The notes under the pieces: model-generated
What the model saw: only the letters and a program-made list of their open reading frames with translations
Databases searched by the model: none
What the model was told of the DNA's origin: nothing
In this document: positions 7,956 to 16,475 of the stretch, one piece after another
How the letters are laid out: the number at the start of each line of letters is the position of its first letter
Position numbering within the stretch: the stretch's first letter is position 1
Program-made: the position numbers and the translations under genes
Origin: CAYMRB01 sp964392615
GTDB lineage: Bacteria > Planctomycetota > UBA8108
Assembly: GCA_964392615.1 (NCBI GenBank)
Contig: CAYMRB010000031.1
Location: 1 to 40,050 of the forward strand
Reading direction: 5' to 3'
DNA length: 40,050 nt

Positions 7956-8612
7956 TCAGGAGTCGACGGCCGTCGGATAGAGCGATTGGAACAGCTCGAC
8001 CGCGCTGGACGCATCGGCCGCGTAGCCGTGAGCGCCGATCTCCGTCGCGAACGACTCGCTGACGGGCGCGCCGCCAACGCAGAGCTTGACGCGATCGGTC
8101 AGTCCGGCCTTCTCGAACGCTTCGATCACGACCTGCATGTAGGGCATCGTGGTCGTCAGCAGCGCACTCATGCCGACGATGCCGGCGCCGTGCTCTTCGA
8201 CCGCCTTGACGTACTCATCGACCTTGACGTCGACGCCGAGATCGACGACCTCGTAGCCGGCGCCCTCGGACATCATGCAGACGAGGTTCTTGCCAATGTC
8301 GTGGAGGTCGCCCTTCACGGTGCCCATGATGATCGTGCGTTTCGCGTCAGCGCCGCCTTCCTTGCCTGCGGTCAGCAGCGGCTCGAGCACGGCCATTCCG
8401 GCCTTCATGGCGCGTGCCGCGACGAGCACCTGCGGCACGTACAGCCGGTTGCGCTTGAAGTCCTCGCCGACGACGCTCATGCCGGCGATGAGACCCTCCT
8501 GCAGGATCTCCTGCGCGGTGCGTCCTTCCGCGAGGGCCTGCTCGGTCATCTGCTTGACCAGCGGCGCCTTGCCTTCGTAGACGAGCTGGTTCAACAACGC
8601 GTAATCGGGCAT
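7956..8612 (-). CDS. Corrinoid (cobalamin-binding) methyl-carrier protein
   Basis: A 218-residue two-domain corrinoid protein of the MtaC/MtbC/MetH-module type. An N-terminal helical cap (about 1-85, GxxVVGEDFKRNRLYVPQ) precedes a Rossmann-like B12 domain. The cobalt ligand His104 is in GDLHDIGKN, and the later S-x-L-x-T and GG motifs of the nucleotide-tail pocket are present (MSALLTTTM, VGGAPVS). The start is the ATG at 8612 (MPDYALLNQL); upstream in-frame sequence has no family similarity. It lies 71 bases after the UroD-type methyltransferase stop. It would carry methyl groups between that enzyme and the homocysteine methyltransferase, with reactivation by the two downstream products. Confidence 0.93.
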   Translation of the reverse strand: MPDYALLNQLVYEGKAPLVKQMTEQALAEGRTAQEILQEGLIAGMSVVGEDFKRNRLYVPQVLVAARAMKAGMAVLEPLLTAGKEGGADAKRTIIMGTVKGDLHDIGKNLVCMMSEGAGYEVVDLGVDVKVDEYVKAVEEHGAGIVGMSALLTTTMPYMQVVIEAFEKAGLTDRVKLCVGGAPVSESFATEIGAHGYAADASSAVELFQSLYPTAVDS

Positions 8613-8683
8613 CTCGGGATCTCGGATTCTGGATTCTTCTTGTCGAGGTGTGATGGGGCGGTGAACAGCGGATCTCGATCGCG

Positions 8684-9892
8684 TCAGTCGTAGCGGCCGA
8701 GCTCGCAAGCCGTCTCGACCATGCGATGGATCGACTCCGGTCGCACGGCCGGGGCGACCGAGCACGCGGAGCTCAGGATCCAGCCGCCGCCGGGCTTCGC
8801 GATGCGCATGCGCTCTTCGACGGCTCGCACGACGTCGTCTTCGTCGCCGTACAGCAGCGTGTTGACGGGATCGATATTGCCCTTGACGAACACCTTGCCG
8901 CCGAGCACCTCGTACGCCGCTTCGAGCTCGACCGTGCCGAGGGGCGGCGGATCGAGCGTGTCGATGCCGTCCGTCCCCGTCGCGAGCATGAGGTCGAGGC
9001 GGTCGCCGATCGCGCCGCACGTGTGCGTGTAGACCTTCAGCGTCGGGAATTCCTCGCGGATGCCGGCGATGAGCCGCTTCTCGTATGGCAGCACGAACGT
9101 CTCGTAGTCGTCGCGCGAGATCAGGCCGCCGCCCGCGAAGGCGGACGAGATCAGCACCGCGTCGACACCGGCGCGCGCTTGGCGCCGGCCGAGATCGATC
9201 GCGCCGAGCGTCAGCCGCTCGAGCATCGCGCGCGTCTTGCCCGGGTCGTCGACGAGGCCGATCAGCGCGTGCTGGTAGTCGAGCAGCTCGAGGAGCTGCG
9301 AGAACGGGCTGAAGATCTCGGAGTGCACCGAGACCGCGTCACCGACCCTGTCGCGAACGAGTCGGATCGGGTCGTCGTGGTACGGCGGGAAGAAATCGTC
9401 GGACGGGCGCGCTTCGGAGTCGAAGGCCCAGGTGTACGGGTACGTGATGTCGGTCAGGTCCCACGGCTCGACGTACCACAGGGCGTCGGGGTCGACCTCG
9501 TCGAACGTCGGGAAGTAGCGCGAGCCGTCGGCGAGGAAGTAGTGCGGATTGTCGTCGTCCGGGATCCGCGTGCAGCAGCCGTTCTTCCACCGCACGCGGG
9601 TCTCGTGCTCGTCGTCGAGTCGTTCGACGCGATCGATCTGCGTCTCGAATGCCGGATCGCGGCCCGGCAGGTTGACGAGGATACCGTCGAAGCGATAGCG
9701 CTCCTGCAGCGCGACGAGCGCGTCGGCGAGGCCCTCCGAGCGCAGCCAGATATCGAACGGCTCGAGCCCCGAGTGCAGGAAGTAGTGTCCTGCCGCGAGC
9801 TGGCAGAAGACCGGGACGCGATCGGGGATCGCGAGATCCATGGCTCGGGCGACGCGCTGGCGGCCGTTCATCGTTTCGGCGGGCTGTGTCAC
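8684..9892 (-). CDS. Uroporphyrinogen decarboxylase-fold (UroD-type) corrinoid methyltransferase
   Basis: About 402 residues with the UroD TIM-barrel pattern. It is probably a methyltransferase rather than haem-pathway HemE, because it keeps a His-x-Cys...Cys zinc-type set (H290 and C292 in THTCG, C377 in SSACSVAP) as in MtaA/MtbA-like enzymes, and because it heads a corrinoid operon. It could move a methyl group from an unidentified substrate to the corrinoid, or between corrinoid and a thiol. The GTG at 9892 is chosen because AGGGAGGA lies about 12 bases upstream; the ATG at 9871 (MNGRQRVARAM, where family similarity starts) is the main alternative. It is the first gene of the operon, divergent from a sulfatase across 154 bases. 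Confidence 0.85.
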   Translation of the reverse strand: MTQPAETMNGRQRVARAMDLAIPDRVPVFCQLAAGHYFLHSGLEPFDIWLRSEGLADALVALQERYRFDGILVNLPGRDPAFETQIDRVERLDDEHETRVRWKNGCCTRIPDDDNPHYFLADGSRYFPTFDEVDPDALWYVEPWDLTDITYPYTWAFDSEARPSDDFFPPYHDDPIRLVRDRVGDAVSVHSEIFSPFSQLLELLDYQHALIGLVDDPGKTRAMLERLTLGAIDLGRRQARAGVDAVLISSAFAGGGLISRDDYETFVLPYEKRLIAGIREEFPTLKVYTHTCGAIGDRLDLMLATGTDGIDTLDPPPLGTVELEAAYEVLGGKVFVKGNIDPVNTLLYGDEDDVVRAVEERMRIAKPGGGWILSSACSVAPAVRPESIHRMVETACELGRYD

Positions 9893-10046
9893 GGGCGTAC
9901 GAAGTCCTCCCTTGGATCGTGACGAAGCCATGAGCGTAACCGCGGACGCCCGGGCCGCGCTACCGTCGACTCGCCGGAACTGATACGTTTTGGTCATCAC
10001 CGGGCCGAAACAGGCCGACCCGAATCCACCCCACGAGAGAGTCACC

Positions 10047-12104
10047 ATGCGACAAGCCGTCACCGTCTTGACGTGCGTCGTCGTCTCGCTCGGCGCGATC
10101 GTCTTCAGTGCGACCGCGCGCGCCGAGGCCAAGCGCCCGAACGTGATCTTCATCTTCAGCGACGATCACGCCGCGCAGGCGATCAGCGCATACGGATCGA
10201 AGGTCAACAAGACGCCTCACATCGATCGGCTCGCGAAGGAAGGCGTGCTGTTCCGGAACTGCTTCTGCACGAACTCGATCTGCGGTCCGAGCCGTGCGGT
10301 GATCCTGACCGGGAAGCACAGTCACCTGAACGGTTTCCGCACGAACCGCGATCGCTTCGACGGCTCGCAGCAGACGTTTCCCAAGCTGCTGCAGACGGCC
10401 GGCTACCAGACCGCGATGATCGGCAAGTGGCACCTGAAGAGCGATCCGACCGGCTTCGACTACTGGCGCGTGCTGATCGGTCAGGGGCCCTACTACAACC
10501 CGCCGATGAGCACGCCGGACGGGCGCGTCAACCACACCGGGTACACGACGTCGATCATCACCGATCTCGGGCTCGAATGGCTCAAGAGCGGCCGCGACGC
10601 GACGAAGCCGTTCATGTTGATGCTTCAGCACAAGGCCCCCCACCGCAACTGGCAGCCGGGGCCGGGCTACCTCGACATGTACGACGATGTGAAGATCCCG
10701 GAGCCGGCGACGCTGTTCGACGATTGGGCGCATCGTACGAGCGCTGCGAAGACGCAAACGATGACGGTCGCGCGACACCTCAGCGCGAACGACCTCAAGC
10801 TGACGACGCCGAAGAACCTCACGCCCAAGCAGCTTGCGGCGTGGAAGGCCGCGTACGACCCGAAGAACGCCGCTTTCAAGGCCGCGAACCTCGAGGGCGA
10901 CGACCTCGTGCGCTGGAAGTACCAGCGGTACATGAAGGACTACCTGCGTTGCGTCGCGGCGGTCGACGACGGCATCGGTCAGGTGCTCGCCTGCCTCGAC
11001 GAGACGGGGCTCGCCGAGAACACCATCGTGATCTACAGCTCCGACCAGGGCTTCTATCTCGGCGAGCACGGCTGGTTCGACAAGCGCTGGATGTACGAGG
11101 AGTCGCTGCGCATGCCGTTCCTGGTGCGCTGGCCGGGTGTGATCCGTGCCGGCACCGAGAACCGCGATCTTGTCCAGAACCTCGACTTCGCGCCGACGTT
11201 CCTCGAGCTCGCGGGAGTCGACAAGCCCGCCGACATGCAGGGCGAGAGCCTCGTGCCGCTCTTGCGCGGCGAGCAGTCGAAGGGGTGGCGCGAGTCGATC
11301 TACTATCACTACTACGAGTTCCCCGGAGCTCACAGCGTGCGGCGGCACTACGGCGTGCGGACGCAACGTCACAAGCTGATCAAGTACTACGGCATCGACG
11401 AGTGGGAGTTGTTCGATCTCGACAAGGACCCGGACGAGCTTCGCAGCGTTTGGGCCGAGTCGGCCTACGGGAGCGTGCGCAAGGAGCTCGAGGCGGAGAT
11501 CGTGCGTCTGCAGGGACTCTACGCGGACACCGCGCCCGAGTCGTCGCTGCGCGTGATCGACCAGAAGCGTGTGCGTCGCCGCGCTCGCAGCGTGAAGCTC
11601 GAGCAAGTCTTCGCGGTGACCGGGCGCGACGCGAAGATTCCCGCCCATCTCGATCCGTCGGCCAAGCCGCTGACCGTCGGAGCGCATGCGACGCCGCAGG
11701 CGGGCGACGGCGTGCTGGTCGCGCAGGGCGGCGAGTCCTACGGGTACGCGCTGTATCTGAAGGACGGCGCTCCCGTGTTCGCGATCCGCAATAGCGGCGA
11801 GCTCGTCGAGGTGCGCGGCAAGACGAAGCTGCCGCTCGAGAAGGCCGTTCACATCGTCGGCATGCTCGACGCGAAGGGCGCGATGCGACTCTTCGTCAAC
11901 GCCGCCGAGGTCGCTCAGAAGAAGGGGAAGTTCCTCCTGCAGAAGCCCTCGGACGGCCTGACCCTCGGGCAGGACGGAGGCTCGCGCGTCGGGGCGTACG
12001 ACGACGCGATGCCGTTCCAGGGGACGCTGCGGGACGTGCGCCTGTTCTGGGGTGCGCTGCCGCTGAAGGGCATCCGCGCCTGGTCGAAGTCGCCGGCGTT
12101 CTGA
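10047..12104 (+). CDS. Exported type I sulfatase with C-terminal LamG-like domain
   Basis: A 685-residue protein with a signal peptide (MRQAVTVLTCVVVSLGAIVF, cleavage near ARAEA). The sulfatase domain starts RPNVIFIFSDDHAAQA, supplying the metal-binding Asp pair. The formylglycine site is C79-G-P-S-R83 followed by AVILTGKHSHLNGF, so it fits the Cys-type enzyme that needs a maturase. Further signatures are GKWHLK, APHRNWQPG and SDQGFYLGEHGWFDKR. From about residue 530 a concanavalin/LamG-like domain follows, ending with a GTLRDVRLFWGALPL strand. It would hydrolyse sulfate esters of polysaccharide or glycan outside the cytoplasm. The start at 10047 is chosen for GAGAGA upstream and the signal peptide; an ORF start at 9990 would add an unlikely polar leader. 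It stands alone, with no maturase gene in the window. Confidence 0.93.
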   Translation: MRQAVTVLTCVVVSLGAIVFSATARAEAKRPNVIFIFSDDHAAQAISAYGSKVNKTPHIDRLAKEGVLFRNCFCTNSICGPSRAVILTGKHSHLNGFRTNRDRFDGSQQTFPKLLQTAGYQTAMIGKWHLKSDPTGFDYWRVLIGQGPYYNPPMSTPDGRVNHTGYTTSIITDLGLEWLKSGRDATKPFMLMLQHKAPHRNWQPGPGYLDMYDDVKIPEPATLFDDWAHRTSAAKTQTMTVARHLSANDLKLTTPKNLTPKQLAAWKAAYDPKNAAFKAANLEGDDLVRWKYQRYMKDYLRCVAAVDDGIGQVLACLDETGLAENTIVIYSSDQGFYLGEHGWFDKRWMYEESLRMPFLVRWPGVIRAGTENRDLVQNLDFAPTFLELAGVDKPADMQGESLVPLLRGEQSKGWRESIYYHYYEFPGAHSVRRHYGVRTQRHKLIKYYGIDEWELFDLDKDPDELRSVWAESAYGSVRKELEAEIVRLQGLYADTAPESSLRVIDQKRVRRRARSVKLEQVFAVTGRDAKIPAHLDPSAKPLTVGAHATPQAGDGVLVAQGGESYGYALYLKDGAPVFAIRNSGELVEVRGKTKLPLEKAVHIVGMLDAKGAMRLFVNAAEVAQKKGKFLLQKPSDGLTLGQDGGSRVGAYDDAMPFQGTLRDVRLFWGALPLKGIRAWSKSPAF

Positions 12105-12292
12105 CGGTCTCGATCGCGCGCGCTGCGGCCGGGGTGCGAGTGCCGCTCGGCAGGAGTGTTTGTGCAATGTTCGCTTGGCGGCCGTCGCGCTTTGCTGCGA
12201 CTCGGCGGCTCTCAACATGCTGTGTCATCATGAGTTGGGTGCCGCGGCACTTCTCTCCGCCCCCTTCCCAGAGTTCGTAGAAGGAGACAGTG

Positions 12293-12318
12293 GAATGTGA
12301 CAGCTGGATGTCGTATTC
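12293..12318 (+). promoter_or_regulatory. 26-bp imperfect dyad at the start of the MerR gene (candidate operator)
   Basis: Arms GAATGTGACA (12293-12302) and TGTCGTATTC (12309-12318) match at 8 of 10 positions around a 6-base centre. The right arm ends in TATTCT (12314-12319), a -10-like hexamer lying 6 bases before the ATG at 12326. MerR regulators typically bind dyads inside their own promoter, so autoregulation is plausible. If the -10 is used, the transcript would begin at or very near the ATG and be leaderless. Confidence 0.45.
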
Positions 12319-12325
12319 TTGGGGC

Positions 12326-12820
12326 ATGACCGAACCTGCTGATCCGCGACCCGCGTCGCCTCCTGCCTCGTACTCGATCGGTGCGCTTGCCGATGCCGCC
12401 GGCGTCAGCCGTCGCACCGTGCGGTTCTACGTGCAGAAGGGGCTGATCGATCCGCCGGCTGGTCGCGGGCGCGGGGCGGTCTACTCGGCCGGGCATCTGG
12501 AGCAGATCCACGCCGTGCGGCGGCTGCAGCGCGAGGGGCTCGACCTGCAGACGATCCGCGACCTGCCGAGCGACGCGACTCCGTCGACCGCGTCACTCGG
12601 CCCCACGGCAACCGTCGGTCCGACGCTCGTCGTTCGCCTGCCGCTCGCCCCGGGCCTGCGGCTCGAGGTCGACGCGCCGAACGGTCGCGTGCCGGATCGC
12701 GCCGTCCTCGACGCCCTCCGCGCCGCGTGCGCCCAGGTGCTCGAACGCGCGGAGGCGAGCGAGGGCGACGCCCCGAATAGCACCGACTCCGACCCGCCCC
12801 CCGACACCGCCAGCGAATGA
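12326..12820 (+). CDS. MerR family transcriptional regulator
   Basis: A 164-residue regulator. The winged helix-turn-helix starts YSIGALADAAGVSRRTVRFY, and the wing is YVQKGLIDPPAGRGRGAVYS, followed by the usual helix HLEQIHAVRRLQREGLDLQT. The remaining 85 residues are not a standard metal or drug effector domain. They contain a strand-rich stretch (TLVVRLPLAPGLRLEVDAP), one short helix (AVLDALRAACAQVLER) and an acidic tail. No paired Cys for metal sensing is present. The start is uncertain: ATG 12326 (used here), ATG 12308, or GTG 12290, which lies only 3 bases after AAGGAG. The stop TGA overlaps an ATG of the next gene's frame, so it forms a two-gene unit with the VIT/vWA protein. Confidence 0.88.
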   Translation: MTEPADPRPASPPASYSIGALADAAGVSRRTVRFYVQKGLIDPPAGRGRGAVYSAGHLEQIHAVRRLQREGLDLQTIRDLPSDATPSTASLGPTATVGPTLVVRLPLAPGLRLEVDAPNGRVPDRAVLDALRAACAQVLERAEASEGDAPNSTDSDPPPDTASE

Positions 12821-12831
12821 AGGAGAACGCC

Positions 12832-15249
12832 ATGCCGCGATCCGCCCCGAACCCCGACCCCCTCGACTCCCCCGCCGGCAGCGCCGGCCTCTTCGCGAAC
12901 GGAGCGCGCGTGCCGCTGCGCGGTGTGGCGATCGACGTCCGCATGCGCGGCGTCGCCGCCGAGGTCGTCGTCGCCCACCGCTTCGAGAACTCCGAATCGA
13001 CGCCGATCGAGGCGGTCTACACGTTCCCGCTCGACGAGTCGTGCGCCGTGCGCGCATTCGAGGTCGATATCGGCGGCCGCCGGATCGTCGGCCGTGTCGA
13101 AGAGCGCGACAAGGCATTCGAAGAGTACGACGACGCGATGGCGCACGGCCACGGCGCCTTCCTCGTCGACCAGGACCGCCCCGACATCTTCACCGCGTCC
13201 GTCGGCAACCTCCTCCCGGGACAGGAGGCCGTCATCCGTCTGACCTACGTCACCGAGCTCGATGGGACCGCGGATGCGATCCGCCTCGCGATCCCGACGA
13301 CCGTGTCGCCGCGTTACCTGCCGCGCGAGTTGGTGGAGAACGCCGATCCGGCCGAGCTCGACCACCTGACGCCCCCGACCGTGCTCGGCGGCGTGCCGTA
13401 CGGCTTGAGCCTGAAAGTGGACATCGAGGCCGGCGATGACGTGCGCGAGGTCTGCTGCCCGTCCCACCCGGCGCGCGTGTCGGTCGACGGTCGCACCGCT
13501 CACGTCGAGCTCGTCGGCAACGACGTGCAGCTCGACCGCGACTTCGTGCTCGACGTGCGCCTCGCGAACCCGCACCGCCCGTCCGCGTTCGTCGCGAGCG
13601 AGGAAGACGGCACGCGCGTCGTCATGCTCAATCTCTTCCCCGATCTGTCCCGATACGAACGACAGCCCTGCGAGTTCGTGTTCGTCGTCGACCGCTCCGG
13701 ATCGATGGGCGGTGGCAGCATCGCGCAGGCCCGCCAAGCCCTCGAGCTCTGCCTGCGCTCTCTCGAGGAGGGCGATCGATTCAACGTCGTCGGCTTCGGC
13801 AGCCGGTTCGAGTCGATGTTCCCCGAGCCGGTCGCGTACGCGCAGAAGACGCTCGATCAAGCGACGAAGCGCATCGCGAAGATGAACGCGAATCTCGGCG
13901 GCACCGAGTTGCTCGCGCCGCTTCAGGCCGTGCTGTCGTCGCCGCCGAGCGATGAGCGGCCCCGCCTCGTCGTCTTGCTGACCGACGGCCAGGTCGGCAA
14001 CGAGGACAGCTGCATTCGCCTCGCGACCGAGCACGCGACCACCGCGCGGATCTTCACGTTCGGCATCGGCCACGGCGCGTCGCACCACCTCGTCCGCGGA
14101 CTCGCGAGAGCGAGCGGCGGGCGGGCGGAGTTCATTCAGCCGAACGAGCGCATCGAGCCCGTCGTGCTGCGCCAGTTCGCGCGCATGGCGACGCCCAGCT
14201 TGCGCGACGTGCGCATCGACTGGGGCTCGATCGAGACCAGCCTCGTCGCACCGCAGCCGCTGCCGCCGCTCTTCGACGGCGATCGTCTGACGGTCTACGG
14301 CCGCGTGCGCGCAGGCAGCGAGGCCGAAGTCGCGATTACCGCAAGAGGACCCGACGGCGCCACGCTGCGCTTTCCCGTCGATGTCGACCTCGAGAAGGGC
14401 GTGCCGGATGCCGGCGTCTGCGCGCTGATGGCGCGCCGCGCGATCGAGGACCTCGAGGAAGGCCGCGGTGAAGCGCGCGGCTCGGCACAGCGCGGTCGCC
14501 GCGCGCAACGCACCGAGGCGCGCGTGCTCGAGCTCGCGCTGCGCTACGGCGTGATGTCGAGCCAGACGAGCTTCGTCGCGATCGAGGAGCGTTCGGCCGA
14601 CGACAAGGCCGACGCACCCGCCGAGCTCCGTCGCGTGCCGGTCGCGCTGACGAAGGGCTGGGGCGGTCTCGACGCTCCCCTGTTCGACGCGTTCATCGGC
14701 GGAGCGGCGGGCGCGGCACCTGAGGCCGCCTGCCTCGATGACCTCGACGGCACCTGCGCGTTCATGTGCGCCGCGCCCGCGCCGCCGCCACGGCAGCGCA
14801 TGATGCGCAAGCGGGGCGGACTGCGCGGCATGGCGGACGCGCTGCTCGGAAGCGTGCTCGGAGACAGCGACGGCGGCGACGGCGAATCCGAGCCGGAACC
14901 CGAGAAGGTCGCCGCTGCCACCGACGATCTGCTCGAGCTCGCGCGCTCGCAGACTGCCGAGGGCGCTTTCGAAGCGACTGAGACCCTCCTGCGGCTTGCA
15001 GGCCTGACGCGCGACGACTTGAAGGCCGCTGCCGACGCGCTGACGGCCGACGGTGCCGATGCGACCGCCGTCGTCGCGACTCTCGTCGCTCTCGCCGTCT
15101 TCGAGGAGCGCTTCGACGACCGCCGCGACGAGTGGACGCCGATCGCGCGCAAGGCGCGTCGCTGGCTCGATCGTCGGTCGGTAGCAACGCCGACGGGCGT
15201 CGCGAGCCTCGACGCGTGGGCTCGAGAGCTGATCGAGCGCACGGTGTGA
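12832..15249 (+). CDS. VIT domain and von Willebrand factor A domain protein
   Basis: An 805-residue protein. An N-terminal VIT (vault/inter-alpha-trypsin) domain lies at about 20-150 (FENSESTPIEAVYTFPLDES, VGNLLPGQEAVIRLTYV). A vWA domain lies at about 275-450 with an intact MIDAS: D287-x-S289-x-S291 (VVDRSGSMGG) and TDGQVGN. The C-terminal half contains AGV-type VIT/vWA family segments (ALRYGVMSSQTSFVAIEER), a low-complexity link with RMMRKRGGLRGMADALL and an acidic run, and a final helical domain. No signal peptide or membrane segment is seen, so it is probably cytoplasmic. The start at 12832 has GGAG 6 bases upstream; an in-frame ATG at 12817 overlaps the MerR stop. The function is unknown; vWA/VIT proteins usually mediate metal-dependent protein contacts. 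The MerR gene upstream is its likely regulator. Confidence 0.9.
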   Translation: MPRSAPNPDPLDSPAGSAGLFANGARVPLRGVAIDVRMRGVAAEVVVAHRFENSESTPIEAVYTFPLDESCAVRAFEVDIGGRRIVGRVEERDKAFEEYDDAMAHGHGAFLVDQDRPDIFTASVGNLLPGQEAVIRLTYVTELDGTADAIRLAIPTTVSPRYLPRELVENADPAELDHLTPPTVLGGVPYGLSLKVDIEAGDDVREVCCPSHPARVSVDGRTAHVELVGNDVQLDRDFVLDVRLANPHRPSAFVASEEDGTRVVMLNLFPDLSRYERQPCEFVFVVDRSGSMGGGSIAQARQALELCLRSLEEGDRFNVVGFGSRFESMFPEPVAYAQKTLDQATKRIAKMNANLGGTELLAPLQAVLSSPPSDERPRLVVLLTDGQVGNEDSCIRLATEHATTARIFTFGIGHGASHHLVRGLARASGGRAEFIQPNERIEPVVLRQFARMATPSLRDVRIDWGSIETSLVAPQPLPPLFDGDRLTVYGRVRAGSEAEVAITARGPDGATLRFPVDVDLEKGVPDAGVCALMARRAIEDLEEGRGEARGSAQRGRRAQRTEARVLELALRYGVMSSQTSFVAIEERSADDKADAPAELRRVPVALTKGWGGLDAPLFDAFIGGAAGAAPEAACLDDLDGTCAFMCAAPAPPPRQRMMRKRGGLRGMADALLGSVLGDSDGGDGESEPEPEKVAAATDDLLELARSQTAEGAFEATETLLRLAGLTRDDLKAAADALTADGADATAVVATLVALAVFEERFDDRRDEWTPIARKARRWLDRRSVATPTGVASLDAWARELIERTV

Positions 15250-15257
15250 TCGCCGGG

Positions 15258-15293
15258 CGCGGCGACGGACGAGTCGATGCGTCCGGCGCCGCG
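15258..15293. terminator. GC-rich hairpin between convergent genes
   Basis: Arms CGCGGCG-AC-GGAC and GTCC-GG-CGCCGCG (11 paired bases with one symmetrical two-base bulge) enclose a 10-base loop, 9 bases past the stop of the VIT/vWA gene and before the 3' end of the convergent SDR gene. No T-run follows on either strand, so it is only a candidate terminator or RNA 3'-end stabiliser. Confidence 0.4.
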
Positions 15294-15350
15294 TCCGACT
15301 TTCGCCGTCCGGTGCCGCCGAGGTCACGGTCCCGCAATCGACGCGCGGCA

Positions 15351-16319
15351 TCAACTCCCGGCCGTCGAGCGTTCGACCTCGGCGTACGCCGCCGTTCGGT
15401 CCGTGCGTCGCGCCAGCTCGCTCGCGTATCGAACGCCGAGCTCGCTCGCGTGCTCGCGAGCCCAATCCGTCAGCCGCGTCGTTCCCGTCGGCGTCGAGTC
15501 GACGCAGAGGAGGTCGCGCATCAGGCCGCGGATCTCTTCGCGCGTGATGAGCACGTCGCCCTGCCACTTGCCGAGTAGCGCGCCCGCCAGGTAGACGAAT
15601 CCCGGCGGCAGGCCGATCACCGGGCGCGGCTTGCCGATGATGCGACCGATCGCCGCGACGAGCTCGCGGTAGGTGAACGTCTCCGGTCCGATCGCGTCGA
15701 TGATTCGATCGTCCGATGACCGCCCCTCCTGGACGGCGAGGCGCGCCAGATCGTCGACGTGAATCGGTTGCAGCCGATAGCTTCCGTCTCCGGGCACCGC
15801 GAAGACCGGAAACCGTCGCAAGCACCACGCGATGTTATTGATCAGGATGTCCTCCTTCCCGAACAGCACGGTCGGTCGGAGGATCGACCAGGACAGCCCC
15901 GATGCGCGAAGGTCGCTCTCGATCTGCGCCTTGCCCGAAAAGTACTCGAGATCGGAGTCCGCCGCCGGCCTCGTGATGCTGACGTGCACCACGCGACGCA
16001 CGCCGGCTTCGCGCGCCGCGCGGAACAGGACGGCGCTGTTCTCGACCGCGGTGGCGTGCGTGAAGCCGCGGTGGTTGAACCGCACCCAGTACGTGTTGTA
16101 GAGGACGTCTGCACCGCGCAGGGACTCGGTCAGGCCGTCGAGGTCGTCGAACGCGAGCGGCCGCGCCTCGACGCGATCGCCGAACTCATGGTGTCGGTGC
16201 GGCGAGTTCGTCAGCGTCCGCACGCGGTGGCCGGCGTCGAGAAGACGGCGCGCGATGTACTTGCCGGAGTAGCCGTACGCGCCGGTGACTACGTGGAGCT
16301 CGGAATCGTCGTCGTGCAT
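15351..16319 (-). CDS. Atypical short-chain dehydrogenase/NmrA-like NAD(P)-binding protein
   Basis: A 322-residue Rossmann-fold protein. The nucleotide-binding loop is TGAYGYSGKYIA (residues 12-23, GxxGxxG type) directly after the first strand. A Y126-x-x-x-K130 pair (YFSGK) matches the SDR catalytic Tyr/Lys, and ILRPTVLFGKED and IHVDDLARL are typical of extended/atypical SDRs of the NDUFA9/complex-I 39-kDa type. A hydrophobic stretch near 245-262 (LPPGFVYLAGALLGKW) may touch the membrane. GAGGA lies 6 bases before the ATG. Substrate is unknown; sugar-nucleotide or quinone-related roles are possible. It diverges from the HzsA-like gene. Confidence 0.85.
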   Translation of the reverse strand: MHDDDSELHVVTGAYGYSGKYIARRLLDAGHRVRTLTNSPHRHHEFGDRVEARPLAFDDLDGLTESLRGADVLYNTYWVRFNHRGFTHATAVENSAVLFRAAREAGVRRVVHVSITRPAADSDLEYFSGKAQIESDLRASGLSWSILRPTVLFGKEDILINNIAWCLRRFPVFAVPGDGSYRLQPIHVDDLARLAVQEGRSSDDRIIDAIGPETFTYRELVAAIGRIIGKPRPVIGLPPGFVYLAGALLGKWQGDVLITREEIRGLMRDLLCVDSTPTGTTRLTDWAREHASELGVRYASELARRTDRTAAYAEVERSTAGS

Positions 16320-16391
16320 ATCGCGTCCTCGCGCTCAGTGCTCGTCAGAGGCTCTGACCGCAATCCCGGCGCGCGTTTCACGCGGGAATTC

Positions 16392-16405
16392 GTGACCGGG
16401 GTCAC
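16392..16405. promoter_or_regulatory. Perfect 14-bp dyad in a divergent intergenic region
   Basis: GTGACC-GG-GGTCAC reads the same on both strands and lies between the SDR gene (minus) and the HzsA-like gene (plus), 72 and 70 bases from the two starts. Its place and perfect symmetry suit a binding site for a dimeric repressor or activator. No regulator gene is adjacent. Confidence 0.45.
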
Positions 16406-16475
16406 TTCGTCGTGGGCGGTCCGCGGCTAGCCTGGAGTGAGGGGCTTCCGAGCAGCTCGTTGAGGTGATCGCGCG

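Noticed and set aside
8684..9892. Haem-pathway uroporphyrinogen decarboxylase (HemE)
   Set aside because: The His-x-Cys...Cys set and the corrinoid operon context fit a methyltransferase better.
12297..12319. Canonical promoter GTGACA/TATTCT before the MerR gene
   Set aside because: The spacing between the two hexamers is 11 bases, too short for a sigma-70 promoter; only the -10-like part with the dyad is kept as a candidate.
12481..15828. Minus-strand open frame of 1115 codons over the VIT/vWA gene
   Set aside because: Antisense shadow: no ribosome site or motif, while the plus frame has intact VIT and MIDAS motifs.
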